Assembly (NCBI GenBank): GCA_001839685.1
Contig: MLAK01000713.1
Span: 4,592 to 68,591 of the forward strand
DNA length: 64,000 bases
Origin: Tritrichomonas foetus
Lineage: Eukaryota; Parabasalia; Tritrichomonadida; Tritrichomonadidae
Direction: 5' to 3'
Under the pieces are notes generated by a model. That model saw only the letters and a list, made by a program, of their open reading frames with translations. It did no database searches and was not told the DNA's origin. The stretch's first letter is position 1. Each line of letters starts with the position of its first letter. The position numbers and the translations under genes were made by a program. Below are positions 29,768 through 40,400 of this stretch, piece by piece.

Positions 29768-30289
29768 TTTAATGTCATTACCTCAGAAGTTATGTTAAAA
29801 CATTATTGATTCATTCTATCGAGGGTCATGAGTATTTAAATAACAAGCATTGGTGTTTCCAATTTTTCTGAGCTGTAGAATGGTGAAAGGTTGGCAGTTA
29901 TCTCACAATCAATCAAGTTTATTTCTTTTAAGTGAAGATGAATGAGATTGTAATAACTGTAAATTTGTATTGATTTCTAAATATTTAGTTATATAACTCA
30001 TTTATTTTGGAAATGTGAGATTAAAGCAAAAACTAGAGTTCGAATTGGGAAAAGTGCATTTTCAATTCAGAATGCATTGTATAATTTTTCGACTCTTCTT
30101 CATGAAAGGATTTCACATAGTGCATATAATGACATATATTAGGATTTCTGACGATCTGATTCACACCAGATTCTATTGATGAAATAGACAGAATATCAAT
30201 TCAAAAATCCTAAAAGTACATGACCCTCTGAAAAAGTTAAGTTTCCATTACAATCCTAAGATGAAAGAAAATTTTCTCACAAAAAAATT

Positions 30290-30355
30290 TTACCTGTAGT
30301 GCACTATTTATATTGAAAAAGTTTACCTGTAGTGCACTATTTATATTGAAAAAGT
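30290..30355. repeat. Tandem 33-bp duplication before prolyl-tRNA synthetase
   Basis: Two perfect head-to-tail 33-bp copies (30290-30322, 30323-30355). Each contains the palindrome TAGTGCACTA. They end 66 bases before the synthetase ATG. Confidence 0.9.
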
Positions 30356-30390
30356 ATAACTTTTTCTGAAATAGCCGATAGATAAACATC

Positions 30391-30421
30391 TTGACCAGGC
30401 CAACTCATATTTTTCAACAAA
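30391..30421 (+). promoter_or_regulatory. TTGACC-GGCCAA leader of prolyl-tRNA synthetase
   Basis: TTGACC (30391-30396), GGCCAA (30398-30403), then CTCATATTTTTCAACAAA up to the ATG. TCATATTT fits the trichomonad initiator TCAYWYT pattern, which would give a very short 5' UTR. Confidence 0.55.
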
Positions 30422-32005
30422 ATGTCTGAAAACTCAGGCACACAAGAGAAGCCCCAACAACCACAAGAAAAACAACAAAAGCAGCCAAAACAAGGAAAAC
30501 AACAAGGCAAGCAACAAGGAAAGCAGGGAAAGCAAGGCAAGCCACAACAGCCCAAACAAGAGAAGAAGCAAAAGCTTAGTTCTCAAAACGCGTCTCTAAC
30601 ATTCAACATTCCAAAGTCGAATTTCACAGATTGGTACGATGAACTTATGGTAACTGCCGGAATTGTTGATAAGGATCACTGGGATACAAAAGGAATGCCA
30701 ATTTTTCTCCCTTATGGCTACTACATGCACAACGCCATCATGCATCTCTTCGAAGAAGAATACAACGGAATCGGAATCAGGCAATGTCAATTCCCAGCCT
30801 TCATTCCAAAATCCTTCCTCACACGAGAAGCCGAACACGTCAAAGGCTTTGAAAGCGAATGCTTCTGGCACGAAGATAAGATGTGTCTCAGACCAACATC
30901 AGAAACAGCCATGTATTCAATGTTCCACTTATGGGTTCAATCCGAAGAAGACCTCCCATTGATGGTCCATCAAACATGTAATGTCTATCGTTATGAAACC
31001 AAGAATACTAAGCCACTTATTCGCGTGAGAGAAATTCCATGGAATGAAGCCCACACAGCCCACGCCACCCCAGAGGACGCCAAGAAGACCCTCGACGATT
31101 TCTGGGCCATAGTCCACCGAGTTTTCACAGATAGGCTCTCAATCGATGGACTCAGACTGAGAAGACCAGATTGGGACAGATTCCCAGGAGCTGAGTACAC
31201 TGATGTTCTTGATGTTGTCATGCCATGTGGCAGAGTTTTACAATCTATCGGTTGTCACTACCTTGGCCAACATTTCAGCAAGGTTTTCGATATTCAAGTC
31301 AATGGCGAAAACAGCTACATGACGTGTATTGGCGTTTCTACTCGCGCTTTGGCAGCTGTTCTTTCTATGCACGGCGATAACGACGGCTTGGTTCTTCCAT
31401 CTGTCATTGCCCCCTATCAAATCATCATCGTTCCAATCCTTGGCAAGAAACCAGAACCAGAAATGGTGGCGAAGCTCGACGAGATGAAGCAGAAACTCAC
31501 CGATGCTGGCTTCAGAGTCCGCGTTGATATGAACCCACAGAAGAGACCAGGAGAAAAGTATTACTTCTACCAAATGAAAGGTGTTCCTTTAAGAATTGAC
31601 TTTGGAAATCGCGATCTCCAAAACAACAAATTCGTTCTTGTCACTCGCGCACTTGATGGAAAGAGAGAATGCAACCTCGACGATTTAGTGCCAATCTGCC
31701 AAGAAGCACTCAAAGCATACGATGATGCCTTAAAGGAGCGCGCCCAAGCCCACCTCCAATCACGTATCGTCGATGTAGACGATATAAACAAGATCGCTGA
31801 AGTTCTCCAACAAGGTGGCTTCGCACGTATTCCATACTTTACAATGGGTAAGGAAGGCGCTGAGGGTGCTGAAAGAATCCACGACCTTTGCAACGCTGAA
31901 ATTAGAGGTTACCAACCACTTGAACAACAACCTGGCGAAGGTGTTAAATGCATTGTCACAGGAAAGCCAGCCAAATATTATGCATACGTTGCACGCTCTT
32001 ACTAA
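30422..32005 (+). CDS. ProRS: Prolyl-tRNA synthetase, cytosolic (archaeal/eukaryotic type)
   Basis: Class II synthetase that charges tRNA-Pro (527 residues). An N-terminal Gln/Lys/Pro-rich basic tail (about 7-55), likely tRNA-binding, precedes the catalytic core. Landmarks are FPAFIPKSFL, EAEHVKGFESECFW, LRPTSETAMY (motif 2 region, about 160), YRYETKNTKPLIRVREIPWNEAHTAHAT (about 187-214), SIGCHYLGQHFSKVFDI and GVSTRALAAVL (motif 3, about 303-313). A class IIa anticodon-binding domain covers about 325-430, followed by the family-typical C-terminal region. GC content and codon use are more biased than in neighbours, as expected for a highly expressed gene. Confidence 0.95.
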   Translation: MSENSGTQEKPQQPQEKQQKQPKQGKQQGKQQGKQGKQGKPQQPKQEKKQKLSSQNASLTFNIPKSNFTDWYDELMVTAGIVDKDHWDTKGMPIFLPYGYYMHNAIMHLFEEEYNGIGIRQCQFPAFIPKSFLTREAEHVKGFESECFWHEDKMCLRPTSETAMYSMFHLWVQSEEDLPLMVHQTCNVYRYETKNTKPLIRVREIPWNEAHTAHATPEDAKKTLDDFWAIVHRVFTDRLSIDGLRLRRPDWDRFPGAEYTDVLDVVMPCGRVLQSIGCHYLGQHFSKVFDIQVNGENSYMTCIGVSTRALAAVLSMHGDNDGLVLPSVIAPYQIIIVPILGKKPEPEMVAKLDEMKQKLTDAGFRVRVDMNPQKRPGEKYYFYQMKGVPLRIDFGNRDLQNNKFVLVTRALDGKRECNLDDLVPICQEALKAYDDALKERAQAHLQSRIVDVDDINKIAEVLQQGGFARIPYFTMGKEGAEGAERIHDLCNAEIRGYQPLEQQPGEGVKCIVTGKPAKYYAYVARSY

Positions 32006-32283
32006 TTGCGATCTTTTCGACTCACTCCCTTTTTTTTAAAATCCATTTTTTATATGGGCAATTGATAAACAATATACATTTTACACACTCTTTTCTGATT
32101 TACTCCTTCCTGATTTACTCTTTTCTATAAATTTGATCATATTTGATTTCAATATCTCTCTTATTAATGAGAGTACAAATAAACCTTTTTTGTAAAATGC
32201 AAACAACTAGATTCTAGATTGGTCTATGAAAATTCAATGCTTAAAAGTCAGAATTTCATATCATATGTCATGTGTAAAATTTC

Positions 32284-32655
32284 ATGAAATCGCTTTTTTC
32301 TAATTCAACAATTATCAAAACGTGGGCTTGGGATGGTGATATGGAGTGCCAAACAATTCTACCAGATATATCTGATGAATCAGGATGCGCTAAGGTGGAA
32401 TTAGATTCTGAATCTCTTTTAAGTCGAAACTTAAAACTCAGAAAAAACAAATTAGCAGTAAGCCAATCGAAGCCACCAAAGAAACTAGTACAGCCCAGTG
32501 TCCAAGAATCGCATACAACCTTTTTGCCAGCACCGATCCACAAAATGACTCAAACTGAGCTAAAACAAACACTCAAAAGCATTGGATTACAAACGACTGG
32601 AACAAGAACAGAATTAGTTCAAAGACTTGAGCACTTCATGAACAAAAAATCATAA
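32284..32655 (+). CDS. Small SAP-domain protein
   Basis: 123 residues. The C-terminal about 38 residues (MTQTELKQTLKSIGLQTTGT, then RTELVQRLEHFM) are a SAP-type helix-extended loop-helix, a DNA-binding motif found in chromatin and repair proteins. The N-terminal part is acidic (WAWDGDMECQTILPDISDES), followed by a Lys/Pro-rich linker. The whole could be an SLX4-like C-terminal piece or a chromatin adaptor; no partner is visible. It lies downstream of prolyl-tRNA synthetase but 278 bases away, so it is probably separately transcribed. Confidence 0.68.
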   Translation: MKSLFSNSTIIKTWAWDGDMECQTILPDISDESGCAKVELDSESLLSRNLKLRKNKLAVSQSKPPKKLVQPSVQESHTTFLPAPIHKMTQTELKQTLKSIGLQTTGTRTELVQRLEHFMNKKS

Positions 32656-32867
32656 CATTTCCAAATATTAATAATCAAATTACATTTTTTCCCCAGCTTG
32701 ATTGTGAATTTTGTGTTATTTTTGCCTTTTTATGTTTGAATTAAATAATATGTTTTCATACTTTTAATTTTTTTTCTGTTGATGATGAAATTGATGCTGA
32801 AATGTGAGATAAAAATTTATCACATCAAAAAATAAATCAAATCAATCAACACATCGAGTTTGCGGAA

Positions 32868-33383
32868 ATGCTTATTTCAGGTCAAAACAACACTATCCCA
32901 ATGCCGCCAAGAAAGAGGATAACGCCTCAAGCGCATCTAATGGAGAAGAGGCGTATTGTAGGTTCCCTTCGAGAAAGAACAGTGTATATTCCAAATATTC
33001 ATAATAATTCTCAAAACTACGAGTCGTTAAATAGGAATGAAGAAGAAAAAGAAAGTATAGAGCAAATAATGTATGAGATTGGTCAGCGAATTAACAACAG
33101 CATTGAAACTTCGGTGATGTCGACAGAAATTAAATTGGAACAAAAACTGGCTGAAATTAACCACCAGATAGAGACAAACGAACATATTCATGACAGCATC
33201 GAACGCCAGTTGAAGAAGCTCAAAAATATGATAAAATATTCAAAATATAAATCTCACTCTCACAGCCAACCAATTGAATCTCATAGGTCAGCAATAGCTG
33301 AATATAAGAGAGAAACATCTCGAACAATGAGTTCATGTGACGATCTGATAACTGTCGTTCCTTATAATTCATTCCTTTGGTAA
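32868..33383 (+). CDS. Small basic protein with central coiled coil
   Basis: 171 residues, not recognised. A basic Pro/Arg N terminus (MPPRKRITPQ) is followed by a coiled coil at about 60-123 (EEEKESIEQIMYEIGQRINN onwards to ERQLKKLKNMIKY) and a Ser/His-rich tail ending NSFLW. Neither promoter motif stands upstream. Coding character is judged from the long heptad-like segment and codon use. Function is unknown. Confidence 0.6.
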   Translation: MLISGQNNTIPMPPRKRITPQAHLMEKRRIVGSLRERTVYIPNIHNNSQNYESLNRNEEEKESIEQIMYEIGQRINNSIETSVMSTEIKLEQKLAEINHQIETNEHIHDSIERQLKKLKNMIKYSKYKSHSHSQPIESHRSAIAEYKRETSRTMSSCDDLITVVPYNSFLW

Positions 33384-34639
33384 ATTTTTAGCATTTTTAA
33401 CTCTGTAATTTTGTAGAATCCACTTTAACAAAAATCAATTATTTGATATATCGAAAATTGTTTGATGGTGAATTTTTTTCAAAAAAATAGAATATTCGCC
33501 GAATAGATTGATCTTTAAAAAAATATGATCGACTTTCTTTCCAGAAAATGAAATTTTCGCGATCCATCAGACGAATGATGAACATTGAAAATGAATGAAT
33601 TTTTGAGTTGACTTGGAGATTGAGAGGTTTGTTTACATTTTCACTGATATTAAAATTTGTTTTGACCACACTGCCTATTGATTTCAATGATGTGAATCAA
33701 AAAGTTATTATTTGAGAAACCACTCATATTTCTAACAAAATTGTCACACAAAAATATGTATATGTGTATCTCCATCAAAAATCATTATTTAAAATGTGTA
33801 TAATAATTAATATTTTTATATATTGAAATAGTATATGAGAAATAGCAAGATAAATGATTAAGCAAATTATATAGAAAGATATTCATGTTTTACGTTTGTG
33901 AGATGCTTCACTTTTTATATTATCCTGTTTTTTCATAGTCGAGTTCTATAAATTTAATTGTTTTCCAGAATTGAATGAAACTTATTCAAAAAATAATTGA
34001 ATGCATTCAAATGCGATTCAAAGTTTGATTTTTTCACATTTATTCTCTGCCTATTTCTGCAAACAGATGCAAATTTCTTTCTCTTCTTATTTTCTATTTG
34101 CTATTTATATCAAAATAATAAAGTCAAACTCACCAGAACTGACTTTTTCATTGGTAATTTCGTCAATAAGGAAAAATAATATGTATAATTTATAGTGATA
34201 TTTTCTTAATATAATATAGAACATAAATATGTCAAAATTTCATGTTTTTAATCATTATAAATCACCTCAAAAAAGATGAAAAATTGAAATAAATTTCATA
34301 TGAAAGGTCAGATGTATTTCACCATTAACCGCCGAATAAAATTCATAGAGGTGCATTAAAAAGTTAAAAATCTGATCATAATTTCAATATACCTCTCAAA
34401 ATCATCTAAACGATAGAAGCAGACTTTTAAAAGATTTCCATCAATTGAACAAATAAATAGTGAAATATGTATCGTATATTCAATCTATTGAACTTTTTCT
34501 ATGTCGGTTAATAACCTCTTACATCACATCAATTCCAATGTCCCATTTTCAATTTTAATGTTATTAATTCAATCAGAGTTGGAAACAATTCAAATTTTTG
34601 AGGGAAAATGTTTCTATTTGAAAATCATTAATTTTTTTG
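33384..34639. other. 1.25-kb intergenic region
   Basis: AT-rich, with scattered short frames on both strands (for example 82 codons on the minus strand at 33439-33687, 60-64 codons at about 34000) that lack protein-like composition and promoter motifs. Nothing is confidently supported. Confidence 0.55.
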
Positions 34640-37126
34640 ATGTTTCTTTTCGCTGTTTTATCCTCCTCTTTTGTCAATGACAACCCCCTCAGGATGTGGT
34701 ACAATCTCCCATCCTCAAAGCTAGCTCTTCGAAGCATCCCCGAATACACCCCATTCAATTCCGATAACGATATTTGGCAACAAAACACACTTCCAATTGG
34801 CAACAGCTTCATTGGTGCCAACATTTGGGGTGAAATCAAAAACGAACGCCTCACTTTTAACGAGAAGTCCCTCTGGCTCGGTGGACCAAGCACCAAGAGA
34901 CCAAATTACAATGGCGGCAACAATGCAGACAAAGGAAAGTATGGTGAAGTTTTCCGCAACATCCAACAGCTCTTCGCCGATGGAAAGGACGACGAAGCCA
35001 GCAATATGTGCAACCAATTGATTGGTGATTCAGACGGTTATGGATCATATGTTAAATTTGGTGATATTTACCTTACATTTGACCTTGACGAAAACCAAGC
35101 TACAGATTATGTACGATACCTTGATCTCGATAAGGGAATTTCATATGTTCAATACAATTATAATGGCGCAACAATCACACGTGAATACTTTGTTTCTTAT
35201 CCAGACAATGTTTTAGTTATTCGCATCACTACAACAAGCGGAACGATCCCAGCTGTTACTGCCCAATTCCCACCAGCCTTCTCAGCTTCAACAACAGTCT
35301 CATCTGACAACATCATCACTGCCAAGGGACGCCTTGATGATAACCAGATGATTTTCAATGGAAAACTCAAAGCAGTCGTCACACAAGGCTCAATTGCTAC
35401 AAAATCAAGTGAACTCACAATTTCTGATGCCACTGAAATTGTTCTTTTTGTTGCTGCTGCAACAGACTATAAGGATGTCTATCCATCATACAGAACAGGT
35501 GAGTCTGAAGATGACGTTGACTCTCGTGTAGAAAAACTCATCACAAATGCTGTCAATTTGGGCTATAATAAAGTTTGTGAAGGGCATCTTGCTGATTATC
35601 AAGAATTATTCAACCGTGCTTCACTTCACCTTAATGGACAACCATCAAGCATCCCAACAAACGAGCAACTTGCTGCATACAAGGCAGATCAAGGCACACC
35701 AGCAGAAAACAGAAACCTTGAAGTTTTGTTATTCCAATATGGACGCTATTTAACAATTGGATCATCTCGTGATGGAACACTTCCATCAAATCTCCAAGGT
35801 GTCTGGAATGACCTTATAAGCGGAGTTCCCTGGTCATCTGACTATCACATGAACATCAATCTTCAAATGAACTACTGGCCAACTTATGTTACAAACCTTG
35901 CTGAATGCGCACTTCCACTTATTGACTATGTTGAAGGACTCAGAATTCCAGGTCGTATCACTGCAGAAATCTATGCCGGTATTAAATCCAATTCCTCATT
36001 CCCAGAAAATGGTTTCATGGCCCACACACAAAACACACCATTCGGATGGACTTGCCCAGGATGGGACTTCTCATGGGGATGGTCACCAGCTGCTGTTCCA
36101 TGGATTCTCCAAAACGTTTTCGATTACTACCTCTTCACTAATGATGTTGATGTGTTACGTAATAGAATATATCCAATGATGAAGGAAGAAGCTATTTTAT
36201 ATGACCAAATTATGGTCGAAGATAAAAAGTATGGTCGTCTTGTCTCTTCACCAACATATTCCCCTGAACAAGGCCCACGTACAAATGGTAATGCCTATGA
36301 ACAAGAACTTATTTGGCAACATTACCATAACACTATCAAAGCCGCCAAAATTTTGAATGTTGATCATGAATTGGTTGCAAAATGGAGTGAACGTATTGAA
36401 AGATTAAATCCAATTGAAATTGGTGATAGTGGTCAAGTGAAAGAATGGTATGAAGAAACATATCTTGGAAGCATTGGCTCTAAAGGACACAGACACATGT
36501 CACACCTTCTTGGTCTCTATCCAGGTGATTTAATTTCAGTCGACACTAAAGATTGGATGGATGCTGCTATTATTTCATTAATTGATCGAGGAGATATTAC
36601 AACTGGTTGGGGAATGGGACAAAGAATCAATGCTTGGTCCCGTACAGGTGATGGCAATCATGCTCATCTTCTTATCCAAACACTATTCAAGAATGGTATC
36701 TACAACAACCTTTGGGACTTACACCCACCTTTCCAAATCGATGGAAACTTTGGAGCAACATCAGGAATGGCAGAAATGCTTCTTCAATCAAATATGGGAT
36801 ACATCAATATCTTACCTTCATTACCAGACATTTGGGACCAAGGTGAGTTCGATGGATTCGTCGCACGCGGAAACATTCTTGTTGGTGTAACCTGGTCTAA
36901 TAATAAGGCAACAGAAGTTAGACTTCAACCAAGATTTGAAGGAGAAGTCACTGTTAAATGCTCTGGAATCAATGATGCAGTTATCACTGATTCTGAAGGA
37001 AATAATGTCAAGTACTCTGTAATTGGAACAAACAGAATCCTCTTTGACGGAAAGGCAAACGAGAAATACACAATCACACAATTCAAGAATCGCCAAAGAA
37101 GGGCCAGAATTCAAAGAGTATTCTAA
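34640..37126 (+). CDS. Secreted GH95 alpha-L-fucosidase
   Basis: Glycoside hydrolase family 95, 828 residues from the ATG at 34640 (a TTG at 34637 precedes it). A short signal peptide (MFLFAVLSSSFVND) predicts secretion or lysosomal delivery. The N-terminal beta domain starts at LPIGNSFIGANIWG; the alpha/alpha-barrel begins near 340. By position and motif, catalytic residues known from GH95 enzymes are present: Asn405/Asn407 in NINLQMNYWP, Glu543 in YSPEQGP and Asp701 in IDGNFGATSGM. It likely removes alpha-1,2-fucose (or galactose) from mucin-type glycans, feeding a mucosal parasite. GC and codon use are higher than in neighbours, possibly reflecting expression or old transfer from bacteria. 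Confidence 0.9.
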   Translation: MFLFAVLSSSFVNDNPLRMWYNLPSSKLALRSIPEYTPFNSDNDIWQQNTLPIGNSFIGANIWGEIKNERLTFNEKSLWLGGPSTKRPNYNGGNNADKGKYGEVFRNIQQLFADGKDDEASNMCNQLIGDSDGYGSYVKFGDIYLTFDLDENQATDYVRYLDLDKGISYVQYNYNGATITREYFVSYPDNVLVIRITTTSGTIPAVTAQFPPAFSASTTVSSDNIITAKGRLDDNQMIFNGKLKAVVTQGSIATKSSELTISDATEIVLFVAAATDYKDVYPSYRTGESEDDVDSRVEKLITNAVNLGYNKVCEGHLADYQELFNRASLHLNGQPSSIPTNEQLAAYKADQGTPAENRNLEVLLFQYGRYLTIGSSRDGTLPSNLQGVWNDLISGVPWSSDYHMNINLQMNYWPTYVTNLAECALPLIDYVEGLRIPGRITAEIYAGIKSNSSFPENGFMAHTQNTPFGWTCPGWDFSWGWSPAAVPWILQNVFDYYLFTNDVDVLRNRIYPMMKEEAILYDQIMVEDKKYGRLVSSPTYSPEQGPRTNGNAYEQELIWQHYHNTIKAAKILNVDHELVAKWSERIERLNPIEIGDSGQVKEWYEETYLGSIGSKGHRHMSHLLGLYPGDLISVDTKDWMDAAIISLIDRGDITTGWGMGQRINAWSRTGDGNHAHLLIQTLFKNGIYNNLWDLHPPFQIDGNFGATSGMAEMLLQSNMGYINILPSLPDIWDQGEFDGFVARGNILVGVTWSNNKATEVRLQPRFEGEVTVKCSGINDAVITDSEGNNVKYSVIGTNRILFDGKANEKYTITQFKNRQRRARIQRVF

Positions 37127-37446
37127 ATCATCCTTTTTGAAAGGAATAAATAAAAAGTCTCAATTAAAATTTACAAAACATATGTGTTTCATAGCTTTCT
37201 ATCTATAAATTACGAATTTTTCCTGATAAAGGTAATGATAATTTTCTTTCAAATCAAATATGGATTTATATATTCCATTACTTTGTTGAGATTCATTACT
37301 TTGTTGATAATATGAATGCAAAACTCTTGTTTGGAATAGATACAAATATTTTTTTTTTTTTACATTCATCAAAAAGAGATAATCCAAAATTTATTTATTT
37401 ATTTATTTTATTTATATGAGAAATAACATTTTTACTCAAAATTTAT
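37127..37446. other. Intergenic region between convergent genes
   Basis: Contains an 11-base T run and a TTTA tandem (37389-37417). No gene is seen. Confidence 0.5.
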
Positions 37447-40400
37447 TCAAACAAAAAAGTCCAAAATCTGCTGGGCACATGTCTTTTGTTTGACAATGAT
37501 TGCTGACATGAATCCCTGAATAACCACCTTCATTTCCTGAGACTTCATGTACAAAGTTACACTTTTTGCGTTACTTTGAAACATTGCCAGCACGAATTCG
37601 AGGAGGGCTGTTTGAACTTGTGATTTAGTTTGGTCGCTTTTCATGTTAAACTTGTTGATTAAAATGATACAGAATTCTTTGTTTACCAAGCTTTCTACAA
37701 ACTTCTTAGATTTCCTTGCCATTGAAATGAAACCTTTAATAAATGAAGGAGCATTATCTGGATCGACTAGTTTGATACCCTGTCTAAAGTTTTCGATTGA
37801 TTCTTCTTCAGCGATGATTTTTTCAATTCCAAGGGAATCATCTTGAAGCAAAGTTGAAATTGCAGTGATTGCTTTCGATCCCCAATAAGGATGTTGTAAG
37901 TTTTCTATATAAAGTCCAATTAAGTTATCTTTAATCAATTTCTTCATAGATTTGCGATCACTTTTTCCGACATTGTAAAGTTCCATGATAACTGAAAGTG
38001 TCATAGTCTTTAGTTCTGATTCAGTTTTCAAGAATTCGACAAGATGAGGAAGAAGGCGTGAGTCGGCAACAATACCAATACGGCCTTTAGAAACTTGTGA
38101 TAATTTACACATATCATTCAAAAGCATAATCAGATTTGAATGAATTAGAAGGTTCAAAACGTTTTTATCTTTAGTTTCACCCTTTCCAAAGTCAATTTTC
38201 AACATCTCGCAAGTCATCATCATGACTCCTGCATCTGTCAAATTTTCACGTGTTTCTGAGTCCATTGCGATGAATTTTATGGCCTTACAGAGACAAAGTG
38301 TATCATCAAGAGACAAATTGCGACGAACACCTGAAGAGTCTGAATACATGCTTTGGATGATGTTTTTCATGACGTTTGGTGAACTCATAGCCATTTTAAC
38401 TTTGGTATCGGCTTGGGCAAATGTATTGAATAAATCGCATAAAGTTGATACTACTTTTTGTGTAGATTCATTGTCTTTAAATTCGTCTTCTATTGAGTAA
38501 TGAAGTAAGATTTCTGCCATTGGTTGAAAAACACCTGCTTTCATGAAAAGTCGACATAGATCGGCTTTCTGGGTGGCGCGTTGAGATCCAAAAATTTGAG
38601 AGACAGTTTCAACAGCGGCAACAATTAATTCCCGCTCTTTATCTAAATCATAGCTTAAAATTTGCTTTACTGCAGATACGCCATTGCAGGCAATGAACAT
38701 TTGTGTGTTATCTTGTGATTTGGAACATATTTCAGTGAGGATTTTAACTGCGAATTTTCTGCATTCAGCTTCTTCATTGTGCTCAAGGAATTTCATTAAT
38801 GGTGGAATGCCTCCAAGTAAGCAAAAGTTTTCCTTAATTTGACTTTGTTCGAAACACATGTCGTAAATAATAGATAAAACTTTTTTGGTTACTTTTGGAT
38901 TCTTAATGTGAGAAAATTCGATGATTTCAATGATTGGCATAATACCTTGTTGCGAAACTAAAGCTGATCGAACTGTTGGTTCATCTTTAAGGATTTCGGA
39001 AATTCTGTCCAAAATTTGGCTAACTTCTATTTCTTTTTTGATAGTGTTTAATGAATGCAATTTTGCGATTAATTCGCGTGAAAGATCTTCGACTTTAGAC
39101 CTGTGAGCGAAAATTCGTCTTTCACTTTCATCAGATTCTGTAAGAAAATCGAGGTTTGGTTGACCGACTATATTCTGTTGGATGATTAGAGTTGCTTGTT
39201 GTCCACCTTCTTCAGAAAGTACTAAGCTCATTCCGGATGTTTCATCTGAAGTTTCGACAAAATTATCGAGTAAAGATTTGTTGTCTACTTGGCCTTTCTT
39301 CATTTTAGATGGTTCAAAACTCATTGATGACTCTGTTGTACTACTCAAGTCTAATGAACCTATAGATGGGAGGTTTGCACCAACAATAGAGAGACTACCA
39401 CCAGCTCCTGGAAGCGTGAGTGTATTCGCTTTTGAAGAGCTACCTGCAAGTGAAAGTATTGGCTGATTTCCTTTTGTTGGGGAAATTTCTAATGGGCTTT
39501 CGTCGTCACTAGATCCATCATCAATATCGAAATCTGAACTGTCTCCGCCGCCACCTGGAAGAAGGAGGAGTGGTGCAGGTCCGCCCTGTGCTGGCTTTTG
39601 TGCTTGAGCTGGTAAAACAAGAAGTGGAGCTGGACTATTTACTTTCTTCTCACTTTTCTTTTCGTCTTTCTTCTCATCTTTGGATGGGAGTTTGATGAGG
39701 GGTGGTTGATTGAGTTGAACAAGTGGAGCTGGATTCATTGGTTGGAGTTTTGCTCCACCTTTCTTCTTTCCTTTCTGTGAAGATTTACTTGCACTGCTGC
39801 TACTACTATCAAAAATGTCTCCTGATTCGCTTGATCCAGATGGAAGCTTCTTCAGCTGGTTTTGGTTTGCTGGAATTTGTAATGTTGGCTGGAAAGGTGC
39901 AGGCTTTAGTTGAAGTGGTGCTGGATTATTATTTGTATTTTTTGGGAGTGACATTTCACTTTCACTGTCACCAAAAATTTTATCAATTTCTGCAAGATTT
40001 TGTTCAATTTGGTTAACTGATTTTCCTTCTCCTTGTTTAGCAAATTGAATTCCAAGGCTTAGTGGGACGCTTGTTGCTTCAGGTTCGTCTTTTGTGATCA
40101 CATTATTTGTTGTAATCCAAAAGTAAGTTTGCAGCTCTTTTGCTGTGGGCCTTTGCGACGGGTCACGATTAAAGCAAATCCTGAGAAAGTCACAAAGATG
40201 AGTTGACGCATTTGTTGGCAGTGGTGGTGTTTCGGTAAGAATGTGATTTCTGGCTTCTTCGGGTGGCAAATCTGCAAAAGGTGGTTTTCCAGTCATCAAT
40301 TCAATAATTGTACAGCCAAGTGACCAAATATCACTTTCTTTTGTGAATGTTTTTGATTCGAGCACCTCAGGAGCACTCCAGTAAGGATGATTCAATACAT

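Larger units (their letters stand above)
29186..30421. other. 1.2-kb intergenic region with repeats
   Basis: No gene is seen. It contains a 14-bp inverted repeat (29549-29562 with 29651-29664), a copy of the TTTTCAAGTTTGGT 14-mer (29754-29767), and two tandem 33-bp units (30290-30355) close to the synthetase start. Read as the shared 5' region of a divergent kinase and prolyl-tRNA synthetase. Confidence 0.6.

Noticed and set aside
33439..33687. 82-codon minus-strand frame with a GGTCA inside
   Set aside because: AT-driven composition (many Phe, Ile, Asn, Lys), no upstream motif, no conserved-looking domain.
33997..34195. Overlapping 60-64-codon frames
   Set aside because: Hydrophobic Phe-rich sequence typical of T-rich DNA; two frames overlap.
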